64,000 bases of DNA from Haladaptatus paucihalophilus DX253 (GCF_000376445.1 NZ_AQXI01000001.1:2381734-2445733), one strand, 5' to 3'. Counted from the first letter of the stretch, positions 1 to 8,504 are shown. Notes: generated by a model from the sequence alone, not told the origin. Translations and numbers: made by a program.

Positions 1-410
1 CGCGGCAGAACCTCGGTTCGTCGGGCTACGGCGGCGTCTTCGTCGACTGCCGCGACGGTGCCGATGGCCTGCCCGAGTACGCACCGTTCGACCGCATCCT
101 CGTCGAGGCGGCGGCCATCGAACCGCCGCGCACCCTCGTCGAACAGCTGACAGCGGACGGCCGGTTGGTGATTCCGCTGGGCGGAGGGATACAGCGGTTG
201 ACCGCCGTCGAACGCGCTTCGGACGGAACTCCCGACATCGGACGTGAGTTCGGCACCGTCGCGTTCGCCCCGCTCCTCGTCGATGGCGAGCAGTCGGACA
301 CCATCGAGCGCAACCGCACTACTCGGGAGGACCGCGAGTTCGCGGACCGCAACGCCCAAGCCCGCCACGGTTGGGAACACGAGTGGATCGACTGGGACGG
401 ATACAGCTAA
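1..410 (+). CDS. Protein-L-isoaspartate O-methyltransferase, C-terminal part (cut by window edge)
   Basis: The open frame enters from the left edge (first full codon at base 3) and ends at TAA 408-410. The visible residues read like the C-terminal half of a Pcm-family SAM-dependent methyltransferase: YAPFDRILVEAAAIEPPR matches the family segment that follows the SAM site, and RLVIPLGGG matches the usual 'G-RLV-P-G' strand. Known family members methylate age-damaged isoaspartyl residues so that proteins can be repaired in the cytoplasm. The acidic tail ending in WIDWDGYS is typical of haloarchaea. The catalytic N-terminal half lies outside the window, so activity cannot be judged. Confidence 0.8.
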   Translation, partial: RQNLGSSGYGGVFVDCRDGADGLPEYAPFDRILVEAAAIEPPRTLVEQLTADGRLVIPLGGGIQRLTAVERASDGTPDIGREFGTVAFAPLLVDGEQSDTIERNRTTREDREFADRNAQARHGWEHEWIDWDGYS

Positions 411-413
411 TTC

Positions 414-899
414 TTAGTCGGCAACGACCAGTATTTGCGTGTTCGCTCGCTTGTCCGCAAACTCGCTCCCAGCGGGTGGTTTGATGTCTATTTCGAGCGT
501 TCCGTCCTCCTGATTCGGCCCCAGTTCGGGGTCGAGTGAGAGCGTCGCACCTCCGTTCTTTCCGGTCGTCGCCGTCTGGATGTGTTCCAACGTGGCGGAG
601 TCCCCTTTCACGACGACGGTCGCCCCCGACACCGGTTTGCCGTCCGAATCGATGACGGAGATATCGACCGACTGGTGGCCCGGTTGAACTACTTCCGGGG
701 TCGGTTTCGCGTCGAGTTCGCTCACCGCCAATCCGTTGAGTCCCGACAGCATGTTCATCATGACACTTAAACTGGCGACCCCCACGACGAGCGCGATGAC
801 CAGCCGAATCGGCAGTCCTTCGATGGCTCGGTCGTCCGACCGGAACAGTTGCAGTTTGCGGTTGGTTCGCCTCGTCCGAAGCCGTTGACGCACAGACAT
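414..899 (-). CDS. Small membrane protein with pilin-like N-terminal helix and Ig-like/carboxypeptidase-regulatory domain
   Basis: This is a 161-residue protein. A basic N-terminus is followed by one hydrophobic helix (roughly residues 28-52, starting GLPIRLVIALVVG). A beta-rich exported part contains VIDSDGKPVSGATVVV, which resembles carboxypeptidase-regulatory/Ig-like repeats. The hydrophobic segment preceded by charged residues and Gly recalls archaeal type IV pilin-like N-termini, but I see no certain prepilin peptidase site. ATG 899 is chosen because a TATA-like box lies about 28 bases upstream, implying a leaderless transcript. It is divergent from the HerA-like ATPase gene and shares its 76-base promoter, which suggests a joint function. 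I recognise only a conserved haloarchaeal family, so function is unknown. Confidence 0.65.
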   Translation of the reverse strand: MSVRQRLRTRRTNRKLQLFRSDDRAIEGLPIRLVIALVVGVASLSVMMNMLSGLNGLAVSELDAKPTPEVVQPGHQSVDISVIDSDGKPVSGATVVVKGDSATLEHIQTATTGKNGGATLSLDPELGPNQEDGTLEIDIKPPAGSEFADKRANTQILVVAD

Positions 900-923
900 G
901 GCCCGGAGTGGTTCTGGTTTCGA

Positions 924-951
924 ATATAAACCTTCGTCCGAGGGTTTATAT
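924..951. promoter_or_regulatory. Symmetric divergent leaderless promoter
   Basis: A perfect 9-base inverted repeat (ATATAAACC at 924-932, GGTTTATAT at 943-951) places one TATA box about 27-28 bases before each of two opposite ATG codons (899 on minus, 976 on plus). Both genes would therefore give leaderless transcripts from one compact, mirror-image promoter. Confidence 0.7.
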
Positions 952-975
952 CGGAAGTCGGGACCAGCACCCCAC

Positions 976-2004
976 ATGACGGACGTTCTGGGTCGGACGG
1001 GCGACGGCGGCGTTTCGGGTGCACTCGGAACCTACCGGGCACGCGACGGCAGCGCGGGTGCACCTGTTCGAATCGATTTGGACGGCCCGCACGCCGCGTT
1101 GGTGGTTGGCAAACGCGGCTACGGGAAATCCTACACTCTCGGCGTGCTGGTCGAAGAACTCGCACGCGCGGACGGCGTTTCTCCCGTCGTCGCCGACCCG
1201 ATGGGCGCGTTTCGGATGTTCGCGGACGTTCCGGGATTCTCGGTTATCGAGGAGCCGCGCGTCTCCGCGAACGCGCTTTCGCCGCGAGCGTGGTGCGAAC
1301 TCCTCGGTCTCGACCACGAGAGTGCCGTCGGGTCGCTGGTGTGGCAGGCGGCCGCGAAGACGGAAACGCTCGCGGCGATGGACGAGTACGTCTGGAACGC
1401 CGACGTGGCGCGGGCGACCCGCCGGGCGGCCCGAAATCACCTCGTACTCGCGGATTCGTGGGACGTGTTTTCCCCCGACGGACTCACCGCCGCGGACAGG
1501 CAGTCCGCGGCGACGATACTGGACTGTTCGGGCTACGACGCCGCACCGATGAACGCCGTCGTTCGGGCGGTTGCGGAAGACCTGTATCGCGCTCGGGTCA
1601 CGGAATCCGTGGCGACGCTTCCGTGGCTCGTCGTGGACGAAGCGCACGCCTTCTTCGACGGAATCGCCGGACCGGCGCTTCGAACCATCGTGACGCGCGG
1701 ACGGCGGCCGGGCGTCAGTTTCGTCGCCGCAACACAGCGCCCGGCCGCTCTCCCCGACGTGGCGGTTTCACAGTCCGACCTACTCGTTTCCCACCGTCTG
1801 ACCTCGCGGGCCGACCGTGAAGCCCTCGCCCGCGCTCGCCCGACGTACATGCACGGGTCGTTCGCCGACCGAATGCCCGAGACGCCCGGTTCGGCGCTGG
1901 TCGTTGACGACGCGACCGAAAGCGTCCACGCGGTGCAGGTTCGAACGCGGCGCGTCGAACACGGCGGCGGCAGTCCGAGCGCGAGCGAACTGGCAGACGG
2001 GTGA
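976..2004 (+). CDS. HerA/VirB4-like P-loop ATPase (DUF87 type)
   Basis: This is a 342-residue ATPase of the HerA/VirB4/TraG-like superfamily. Walker A is GKRGYGKSYT (Lys51). Walker B is WLVVDEAHAFFDG, followed by RRPGVSFVAATQRPAALP, the usual sensor segment of HerA-type ATPases. The short basic/Gly-rich N-terminus has no membrane segment, so the protein is probably cytoplasmic or a peripheral ring ATPase. ATG 976 is preferred over an in-frame ATG at 898 because the TATA box at 943-951 sits at -27. Relatives pump DNA or drive secretion and pilus assembly. The divergent pilin-like partner makes a membrane-linked role possible, but the substrate is unknown. Confidence 0.75.
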   Translation: MTDVLGRTGDGGVSGALGTYRARDGSAGAPVRIDLDGPHAALVVGKRGYGKSYTLGVLVEELARADGVSPVVADPMGAFRMFADVPGFSVIEEPRVSANALSPRAWCELLGLDHESAVGSLVWQAAAKTETLAAMDEYVWNADVARATRRAARNHLVLADSWDVFSPDGLTAADRQSAATILDCSGYDAAPMNAVVRAVAEDLYRARVTESVATLPWLVVDEAHAFFDGIAGPALRTIVTRGRRPGVSFVAATQRPAALPDVAVSQSDLLVSHRLTSRADREALARARPTYMHGSFADRMPETPGSALVVDDATESVHAVQVRTRRVEHGGGSPSASELADG

Positions 2005-2113
2005 CCGCCGGCAGACGATACCCATCGAGCAACCGAGAATCGTCGAGTAGTCGGTGACTGCCGGGTCGTTTCGAGTCCGTTAAGTGCGTTCGATAAGGAG
2101 TACCGGACTAACT

Positions 2114-2168
2114 GGGCGATGGAGTCCGCCTTCCCCAACCGCCGAACGCGTCGGCTGATGACTCCTTT
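2114..2168 (+). promoter_or_regulatory. Fluoride riboswitch (crcB motif)
   Basis: The RNA matches the crcB/fluoride aptamer. GGCG (2115-2118) pairs with CGCC (2127-2130). GGAGTC (2121-2126) pairs over long range with GACTCC (2160-2165). A short CCGCC-GAACGC-GTCGG hairpin and the hallmark CTGATGACTCC follow. It ends about 15 bases before the crcB start codon and is followed by TTTT. Family knowledge: fluoride binding turns on downstream fluoride exporters. The short distance to the ATG would allow either translation control or transcription attenuation; the sequence does not decide between them. Confidence 0.9.
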
Positions 2169-2183
2169 TCGAGAGCGACAGAT

Positions 2184-2576
2184 ATGGGAAGCAAACATCC
2201 ACTCCACACGATAGAAGTCCTGCTGCTAATCGGCGTCGGCGGATTCGCGGGGTCGAACCTCCGGTACTTCGTCAGCCTCGTCGAACCCGGGTTGACGGGG
2301 ACGCTCATCGCCAACGTCGCGGGTTGTTTCGCGCTCGGCTTCATCCTGTACGAAGCCATCTACATGGGCTACCTCGCCGACCAAACGCACTTCGTCGTCG
2401 GCACAGGATTCCTCTCCTCGTTTACGACGTACAGCACGTTCGCCGTTCAGACGACGCAGGCGGCGTCGCCGCTGTGGATGGTCGGAAACGTCGTGGCCAA
2501 CTACGGCCTCGGGTTTCTGGGCGTCATGCTCGGCCGCTCGCTCGCCCGCTTCGTCAACGGGGGAGTGAGCGAATGA
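2184..2576 (+). CDS. crcB: CrcB/Fluc fluoride channel subunit 1
   Basis: This 130-residue protein has four membrane segments. Family motifs are visible: GVGGFAGSNLRYFV at the N-terminus, NVAGCFALGF in helix 2, and GFLSSFTTYSTFAVQT, whose Phe/Thr/Ser track lines the fluoride pore in Fluc channels. Known CrcB/Fluc proteins are dual-topology dimers exporting fluoride; tandem pairs like this one usually form heterodimers of opposite orientation. The gene lies directly behind a fluoride riboswitch and overlaps the second crcB by four bases (ATGA), so the two are translationally coupled. Confidence 0.93.
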   Translation: MGSKHPLHTIEVLLLIGVGGFAGSNLRYFVSLVEPGLTGTLIANVAGCFALGFILYEAIYMGYLADQTHFVVGTGFLSSFTTYSTFAVQTTQAASPLWMVGNVVANYGLGFLGVMLGRSLARFVNGGVSE

Positions 2577-2935
2577 CCTCGCTCGACCCCGCGCACATCG
2601 TCGGGACCGGTGGCGCAATCGGGGCGCTCTGTCGCCATTTCGTCAGCGAACGGGTCGATGCCGACGAATTCCCAATCGGGACGTTCACGGTGAACGTCGC
2701 GGGGAGTTTCGTCCTCGGACTCCTCACGTTCCTCTCCATCGACAACCAACTGGCGCTGCTGCTCGGGACCGGCGCGTGCGGGTCGTTTACGACCTTCTCG
2801 TCGTTCTCCTTCGAGACCTTCCGGTTGTGGGAGACCGGCGAACGGTTGCGCGCGACCGTCAACGCCTTCGGCAACCTCGCCGGTGCCGGAATCGCCATCG
2901 CGGTGGCGTGGGGCGTCGTCCAACTCCTCGGCTAG
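2573..2935 (+). CDS. crcB: CrcB/Fluc fluoride channel subunit 2
   Basis: This 120-residue second Fluc subunit has four membrane helices and the motifs GTGGAIGALCRHFV, NVAGSFVLGLL and GACGSFTTFSSFSFET. The start is the ATG overlapping the stop codon of the upstream crcB. A longer upstream open frame exists but runs through the first crcB in another frame and is not credible. Together with subunit 1 it should form the heterodimeric fluoride exporter controlled by the riboswitch at 2114-2168. Confidence 0.93.
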   Translation: MTSLDPAHIVGTGGAIGALCRHFVSERVDADEFPIGTFTVNVAGSFVLGLLTFLSIDNQLALLLGTGACGSFTTFSSFSFETFRLWETGERLRATVNAFGNLAGAGIAIAVAWGVVQLLG

Positions 2936-3007
2936 TTGAGTGCGGACCCTTCGTTTCCCACCTGTTGTCAGTCTCCCGTTGGTTGCTGATTCCCCGCAGA
3001 TTGCCGC

Positions 3008-3439
3008 TCACGCCGTCACGCGAACGACCAGTATCGGCAGGGTCGAATTGCGGATGACCTTCTCGGTGACGCTTCCGTTCAGGAAGTGTTCGACCCCGCT
3101 TCGGCCGTGCGTTCCCATCACCACGACTTCGATGCCGTTCTCGTCTGCGTAGTCGAGGATTTCCTCGTGAGGAATCCCTCGCAGGAGTTCGGTTTCGACC
3201 GGAACGCCCCGTTCGTCCGCCCGCTTTCGAACGTCCGCAATCGCGCTCTCGCCTCGTTCGGTTCGGTCGCGTTCGATGGTGAGCCACTTGGCATCCGACA
3301 AGGTGCTGTACTCGCGCGTATCGACGACGGACACCGCGTGTATCCGCCCGCCCGTGGACGCCGCGAGGTCGAGCGCCTCCGCGATGGCGTCTTCGATTTC
3401 GGGACTGCCATCGGTCGGAACGAGTATCTCGCCGTACAT
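3008..3439 (-). CDS. UspA-family universal stress protein
   Basis: This is a 143-residue single-domain UspA protein. It begins MYGEILVPTDGSPEIEDAI and ends with the nucleotide-binding signature GTHGRSGVEHFLNGSVTEKV (G-2x-G-9x-GS/T) and the terminal strand LPILVVRV. The start at 3439 is chosen because the family begins just before the ILVPTDGS strand. ATP-binding Usp proteins are cytoplasmic stress factors with diffuse roles. The gene lies 68 bases downstream of the RND exporter on the same strand and could be read through from it. Confidence 0.88.
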   Translation of the reverse strand: MYGEILVPTDGSPEIEDAIAEALDLAASTGGRIHAVSVVDTREYSTLSDAKWLTIERDRTERGESAIADVRKRADERGVPVETELLRGIPHEEILDYADENGIEVVVMGTHGRSGVEHFLNGSVTEKVIRNSTLPILVVRVTA

Positions 3440-3507
3440 CTCCCGCACGTTCGGTGGGCATCGGAATAACTGTACTGCAGCCACGGCGTTCGAAGGGAAG
3501 GTGGATG

Positions 3508-5958
3508 TTACTCGAAATACCGCTCCCACACGACGATGACGGAGGGGGTCAACAGGACCGCCGTGAGATACGAGTAAAAGATGCTCAGGGCGGTCACGAG
3601 TCCGAACTGGCCGAGAACGGGGGTGATGGCGAGGACGAGGACGCCCGTCCCGGCGACCGTGGTGAGCATGCTGCCGGTTAGCGCGCCCCCGGTTCCGCGG
3701 ACGGTGCGCGTAAGGGCGGCGAACACGTCCGTCTCGTGTTCGAATTCGTCGGTGAATCGGTGAACGACGTGGGCGGAGTAGTCGGTCCCGAGCCCGAGCG
3801 CGATGGCGAGCACTGTCGCCGTCAGCGCGTTGAACGGGATGCCGAGTAACCGCATCGTCCCGGCGAGGAGTGAGACCGCGACGACGATTGGAAAGAGGTT
3901 GATGACGCCGAACGCGGCCCGGCCGACGAGGACGCGATAGACGAACGCGAGAAAGATGGCCGTGGCGAGGAGTGCAGTGGCGAGGCTTCGAAGCGCGGAC
4001 GCGAAGATGATGGCCGCGATGGACTGGAAGACGACCGTTTCGCCGGTGGCAGTCGCGTCGAGACGGTAGCGGTCGGCCACCTGCTGGGCGTCGCGGGTGA
4101 TGGCGTTCTGCGACGCGCCGCTTTTCATCGTGTAGACGACCTGTGTACTCCGCTGATCCTCCGTGATGTACTGGAGTGCCTGCCCGCGAGCGGGGGACGA
4201 GAGCAACCGGTCGTAAATCTGTCCGAGGTTATCGTCGGGAACGCCGTCGCCGTCGATGTCGTTTCGTTCGACGAGTTGTCGGAACTCGTCCGACTGACGG
4301 CTGTAATTTTGGATGACGGTGATGATGCTTTCGGACTCCGCCCGTCTGTCCGCTTGAGCGAAGGACTTCGGCGGATTTCGGTTGGCGTGCTGAATCGATT
4401 CGAGCGCGTAATCCTCGCGGAGCGGCCCCTGCACGTATATCGTCACTGTATCCCCCTGTACGGCGGCGAACTTCTCGTCGAGGAAGTTCGTCGTCTCGGT
4501 GACGGTGTACGTTCCCGGCGCGAACGGTTCGGGAAGCGATTGGAGATAGCTCGGCGTCTGCTCCGGCGGAAGGAAATCCTCGTTCGAAAACGACGTGTCG
4601 ATGCCGGTCGCGTAGTAGCCCGAAACGACCGTCAGGACGAGCGCGGCGGCGAGAACGACCGGCGCGCCCCGGCGGGCGAGCGTGACGCTCCCCTGCAGGA
4701 GTCGTCCCAAGGCGGACCCCTCCTCGCCGAGCGGTCGAAGCCCGAACACGGGAAGCCCGACACGGTCCCGGAACCGGTCAGCCGTGACCTTTGCCGCGGG
4801 GAGGAAGATGCCGAAGATGAGGGCCGTGACCACGATGCCAATCGCAGCGACCAACCCGAACTCGCGAATCGGTTGGAGGCGACTCGTCAGGTTCGACGCG
4901 AAGCCCAACGTGGTTGTTCCCGTGACGATGAAGAACGCGACGAGCAGCTGGTCGGTCGTCCGACGCATCGAAGGGCTGATGTCCAACCCGGTGACGCGTT
5001 CTTCCCGGTAGCGGTTGATGGCGTGGATACCGTAGTCGATACCGACCGCGAGGAGCAGGGGCGGCACGGCGACGAGCAGTTGCGTGAACGGAATGCCGAT
5101 CCACCCCATGAACCCCAACGTCCAGATGATGGTCATCACCAGCGAGACAACGCCCAGGAGGAGGTCGAGCGGGTCGCGGTAGGCGAAGAGGAGAAAGACG
5201 AGTATCAGCACCGCGGCGGCGGGTGTGACGATGATGAGCGAGTCGAAGGTGACGTTCGATAGTTCCGACGAGATGATGCCGCTCCCGAACACCCGAATGT
5301 CGCTATCGACGCTTCCGACGACCGATTCGGACCGAACCTGAATCCGGGTCAGCGGGTCGTCGCCGCTCGATTCGGCACCCGCCTGCTGTGCCAACCCGCG
5401 CGGAATCTCGTGCTCGACGATGCCGATGGTCGCCGACGCGGAAGCCGACCGACGGTTGAAATCCTTGCTCAACAGGGCGCGGAAGCCGGGGTTCGTCGCC
5501 GCCCGCCGAACCGCGGTTTCGACCTCGGTCGGGGTCGCACGCCGCACAGTTCGAATCTGCGCTTCGAGCGTCGTCGCGTTCGGGTTGAGCGTCCCGGCGA
5601 CGATTCTCGCCGCGCTCGTCGTCGAGGAAACGCGGAATTCGGTGCGGCGTTCGAGGCGATACTGCGCCTTCAACATCGCCAGCAGTTCGGGTTTCGAGAG
5701 CACGTTCCGTCCGGTCTGGATGAGCTGGGTGCTCCCGTTCTCCGCCGCGAACGGCGGCGTGAACTCGCGGTTTACGGCGTCGAACGCCTCCTGTGCCGGG
5801 CTGTCCTCGGTGAACTGGCTCGTCCCGGATTCGGTCGAAACGCGAACGAGCCCGGTACCGAGGACGACCGTCAGCACGAGAAAGACGAGTATCACCCTCT
5901 TCGATCGGTCGGCTATCCACACGTCGAGCCAATCGATGACGCGTTGATAGTCCACCAT
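3508..5958 (-). CDS. RND-superfamily (MMPL/HAE3-type) exporter
   Basis: This 816-residue membrane protein has the RND layout. A first helix near residues 22-40 is followed by a large exported loop, a block of five to six helices with GIDYGIHAINRYREE, a second exported loop, and a final block containing GLGTDYSAHVVHRFTDEFE. The paired GxDY/H-R segments are the RND proton-relay regions. Its length fits archaeal HAE3-type exporters, which are half the size of bacterial tripartite pumps and may move lipids or hydrophobic compounds. It follows by 6 bases a gene for an exported CARDB-like protein, which probably acts as its extracellular partner. The substrate is unknown. Confidence 0.85.
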   Translation of the reverse strand: MVDYQRVIDWLDVWIADRSKRVILVFLVLTVVLGTGLVRVSTESGTSQFTEDSPAQEAFDAVNREFTPPFAAENGSTQLIQTGRNVLSKPELLAMLKAQYRLERRTEFRVSSTTSAARIVAGTLNPNATTLEAQIRTVRRATPTEVETAVRRAATNPGFRALLSKDFNRRSASASATIGIVEHEIPRGLAQQAGAESSGDDPLTRIQVRSESVVGSVDSDIRVFGSGIISSELSNVTFDSLIIVTPAAAVLILVFLLFAYRDPLDLLLGVVSLVMTIIWTLGFMGWIGIPFTQLLVAVPPLLLAVGIDYGIHAINRYREERVTGLDISPSMRRTTDQLLVAFFIVTGTTTLGFASNLTSRLQPIREFGLVAAIGIVVTALIFGIFLPAAKVTADRFRDRVGLPVFGLRPLGEEGSALGRLLQGSVTLARRGAPVVLAAALVLTVVSGYYATGIDTSFSNEDFLPPEQTPSYLQSLPEPFAPGTYTVTETTNFLDEKFAAVQGDTVTIYVQGPLREDYALESIQHANRNPPKSFAQADRRAESESIITVIQNYSRQSDEFRQLVERNDIDGDGVPDDNLGQIYDRLLSSPARGQALQYITEDQRSTQVVYTMKSGASQNAITRDAQQVADRYRLDATATGETVVFQSIAAIIFASALRSLATALLATAIFLAFVYRVLVGRAAFGVINLFPIVVAVSLLAGTMRLLGIPFNALTATVLAIALGLGTDYSAHVVHRFTDEFEHETDVFAALTRTVRGTGGALTGSMLTTVAGTGVLVLAITPVLGQFGLVTALSIFYSYLTAVLLTPSVIVVWERYFE

Positions 5959-5964
5959 CGGAAC

Positions 5965-7548
5965 TCACCGCCGTCGAATGACGAAGACGGCGACGAGGAC
6001 GAGCAGGACGGCAAGCACGACGATGGCGACGAGTCCCCCGGTTCCGCTCGAAAACGACAGCACACCCTCCTGCCTCGGGGCCGTCACCCGAATCGGAACC
6101 TCGTACGTGTCGGTGAGTTTCGTCTCCCCGTCCGGCGTGTCGTACTGGAAGTCCACCGACATCGGATACGCGTTCGGGAGCGTCCCCCCGTCGGCGCTCA
6201 CGTCGAACCTGATGGTCGCCGATTCGTTCGGTTCCAGTTTCTCGATGAACGCACCGTTGTCGTTGATGGTCAACGGACTGTCCACGAACGCCTGCGCGTC
6301 GATGTTCCGCACCGTTCGGTCGTCGTTGTTCGTGACGACGAGCGAAACCGTCGCCGTCGATCCCGCCTCGACCGAGGCGCGTTTCGCGTCGATTCGGAAC
6401 TCGTCCCGTCGCGGGCCGACCGGAACCCGCGCGTCGAGCGGATTGCTCTGTCGCGGGTCGCCGTCCTGATTCTGATATCGAACGACGAACGAAAGCTGTC
6501 GCGGGCCGCGGTCGGCGCTGTCGCTCACGTCGATTCGGTACTCGAACGGCGTCGATTCGCCCGCATCGAGCGACCCGAGCGCGTACTCCGTCTCCTTCGG
6601 CGAGAGGTTCTCCCCCTGCGACGTGAGGACGAGGACGGCGTTGGGCGCGCGCTGTGGTCCCTCGTTGGTCACGGTCCCGGACACGGTTCCCTCCTGTCCC
6701 ACGCGCAACGTGCTGGTCACGGTATCGAACGAGAACGACTGCTCCGGGTCGGGAATGATGCCGATGAGATGCGGCTCCGTCTGATTCCTGGTCCCCTCCT
6801 CCCGGTACGAAATCGAGAGGCTGAACGGGTAGCTCCCGCCGACCGTATCGTTCTTCGCCGTCACCCGATACTGGAACGTCTGCCGTTCGTTCGACGACCA
6901 CTCGTTCACGAACTGGCTGGCGTTGGGCGACCGGCCGAGCGTGAGTTGCTCGTTCGCGGACCGAAGCGACACGATGGCGTCGTTCACGTCCCGCCCCGTG
7001 TTCTCCACGGTCACCGATATCACTCCCGTATCGCCCGCCTGCACGTTCGAGGAGATGGACGTCACCTCGAACCGCTCCAGTCGAATCCGCTCGCTCGGTT
7101 GTACGCCGAACGTGTACGGTCCCGCCCGCCTCTGTGAGCCGTCCCCCGCCGTGAACGAGATGTTCGCCTCGAACGGGTAGTTCTCGACTTCGGCGAACTC
7201 CTCCGCGAGGAGGCTGTATTTCACCGTCCGTCGCTCGCCCGCCGCCCAGTTTCCGACCTGCTTTCGGGCGGTCTGTGATGGTCCGAACCGAACGCTCTCG
7301 TTCGGTGACCGAACCGAGATGCTCGCGTTCGAAACGTCCTCCCCGGTGTTCTCGAACGTGATGGAGAGGTTCCCGGTCCCGTTTATCGGTACGTTCGAGG
7401 CGACCGATACGATTCTGAATTGACCCGTCGGTGCCTGTGCTTCCTGTTCGATAGCCGCCCCGCTCGTCGGATTTGCGGTTCCCATCCACAGTCCCCCGTG
7501 GACGACCAGCAGCAGGAGTCCTATCGAAATGACGGCTCGACCGTTCAT
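5965..7548 (-). CDS. Exported CARDB/S-layer-like repeat protein (COG1361 type)
   Basis: This is a 527-residue protein with an N-terminal signal helix (ISIGLLLLVVHGG). Four or five tandem beta-sandwich repeats follow, each with phrases such as ITFENTGEDVSNASISVRSP and VTVENTGRDVNDAIVSLRSA. A single C-terminal helix (LVAIVVLAVLLVLVAVFVIRRR begins near residue 505) ends in an arginine anchor. The repeats are of CARDB/NEW3 adhesion-like type. The topology puts the repeats outside the cell. It is the first gene of a tight operon with the RND exporter. In family terms such proteins often accompany MMPL exporters, perhaps as cell-surface accessory subunits. Confidence 0.82.
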   Translation of the reverse strand: MNGRAVISIGLLLLVVHGGLWMGTANPTSGAAIEQEAQAPTGQFRIVSVASNVPINGTGNLSITFENTGEDVSNASISVRSPNESVRFGPSQTARKQVGNWAAGERRTVKYSLLAEEFAEVENYPFEANISFTAGDGSQRRAGPYTFGVQPSERIRLERFEVTSISSNVQAGDTGVISVTVENTGRDVNDAIVSLRSANEQLTLGRSPNASQFVNEWSSNERQTFQYRVTAKNDTVGGSYPFSLSISYREEGTRNQTEPHLIGIIPDPEQSFSFDTVTSTLRVGQEGTVSGTVTNEGPQRAPNAVLVLTSQGENLSPKETEYALGSLDAGESTPFEYRIDVSDSADRGPRQLSFVVRYQNQDGDPRQSNPLDARVPVGPRRDEFRIDAKRASVEAGSTATVSLVVTNNDDRTVRNIDAQAFVDSPLTINDNGAFIEKLEPNESATIRFDVSADGGTLPNAYPMSVDFQYDTPDGETKLTDTYEVPIRVTAPRQEGVLSFSSGTGGLVAIVVLAVLLVLVAVFVIRRR

Positions 7549-7855
7549 CCGTCACGTCCCGTCGAACCCGTCTCCCCCATTTGCGCCATTCGTTTCCCCC
7601 GCTCTCTTGTCACGTCGTCATGATTCCTATAGGTTTGGCCCGTCGAACGATGCCGGGTGGTCAGTTCGACGGGGATGTGTCTCGGTCGTTCACAAAATGT
7701 GGCCTTGTAGAAATCCCCCCGCGGTGATGAGATTCAGTGATCCTGCTGGATACGGGCGCGTATCTATCATGACATCCGATTATTTGTGTCCCCTTCTCAC
7801 TTTCAGATTCCGTATCGACCCCAAATGGTTCGTAGCTTCGATATGAACTGTAAAT
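7549..7855. other. Intergenic region, no gene seen
   Basis: The 307 bases lie between the divergent CARDB-like gene (minus) and the small membrane protein gene (plus) and presumably hold both promoters. An A+T-richer stretch around 7775-7815 is the only visible feature. I see no convincing short gene or repeat. Confidence 0.5.
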
Positions 7856-8263
7856 ATGGGAACTGCCGAGCGAGGATTGGTCTCGTGGGTATCAGCGACC
7901 GTTGATTTCCTTCTGGCAGTGTTCGGGTTCATAATTGTGCTGTATCCGATGGTCTCGCTCGGAAACGCAGTTTTCGGGTCGCCGGCTTCGGCCTCGACAG
8001 TCGGCTTGGTTATCGGTGTGCTGGCGGTCGGTGGAGCGTATCCCATGGTTGCGGGCGATTGGTCGCTCGGACAGCTCGGTGAATACGTGTTCGTCCTTAC
8101 CGTCGCCACATTCGGGTGGGGACTCCTCGGGATGATAGTGATACTCGTCTCGGGGCTTTCGTTAGCCGGGAGTAACCCGGTTCCACGAGCGATAGTCTGG
8201 GTCGCGGCCTCTCTGACCGCCTATATCGTCGTCTACCGAACCCGGTTGACGGTTCTCGACTAA
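7856..8263 (+). CDS. Four-helix membrane protein, unknown function
   Basis: This is a 135-residue hydrophobic protein with four predicted membrane helices (about residues 12-40, 46-66, 75-100 and 108-128), a short cytoplasmic N-terminus and no catalytic motif. Base composition matches the core genome. It stands alone, convergent with the tRNA-Asp/endonuclease segment. I do not recognise a named family; it resembles the many small conserved membrane proteins of haloarchaea. Confidence 0.6.
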   Translation: MGTAERGLVSWVSATVDFLLAVFGFIIVLYPMVSLGNAVFGSPASASTVGLVIGVLAVGGAYPMVAGDWSLGQLGEYVFVLTVATFGWGLLGMIVILVSGLSLAGSNPVPRAIVWVAASLTAYIVVYRTRLTVLD

Positions 8264-8318
8264 CTCCGATTTGCAGGGTTCAAATCTTCTCGACCGATAG
8301 AAACTGAGACAGAGCAAT

Positions 8319-8434
8319 CGCTCGTGAATCGTTGTTTCGTTAGAAAGCGCCCGAGGCGGGATTTGAACCCGCGTCACAACCGTGACAGGGTTGTATGATG
8401 GGCCACTACACCACCCGGGCCTTCGACGCATCTT
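8319..8434. repeat. Left copy of 116-bp direct repeat containing tRNA-Asp
   Basis: This segment matches 9189-9304 at 115 of 116 positions; the only mismatch is at 8337/9207. It covers the whole tRNA-Asp gene plus 29 bases on its 3' side and 14 bases on its 5' side. Identity stops sharply at both edges, so the duplication is recent or kept uniform by gene conversion. The repeat period is 870 bp. Confidence 0.93.
8348..8420 (-). tRNA. tRNA-Asp (GTC), downstream copy
   Basis: This 73-base gene on the minus strand has acceptor stem GCCCGGG/CTCGGGC, anticodon loop CTGTCAC within a CAACC/GGTTG stem (anticodon GTC, Asp), and T-arm CGGGTTCAAATCCCG. The discriminator base is G, as expected for tRNA-Asp. 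CCA is not encoded. A TATA-like CTTAATAAG lies about 30 bases upstream. It is identical to the copy at 9218-9290. Confidence 0.97.
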
Positions 8435-8504
8435 CTTCTTTCCCCCGGACTTATTAAGGGGTGTCGATTTCGTCGTCCTTTGGTACCCGTTATCTCGGGT
8501 TCCG

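Noticed and set aside
2324-2572. N-terminal extension of the second crcB
   Set aside because: It lies inside the first crcB in another frame; the ATGA overlap start gives the exact family length.
5410-7137. Long plus-strand frame across the RND and CARDB genes
   Set aside because: Arg-rich shadow translation; the minus-strand genes have clear domains and operon spacing.
8270-8285. GGGTTCAAATC near the end of the small membrane protein gene
   Set aside because: It resembles a tRNA T-loop but no other tRNA arm is nearby on either side; probably chance.
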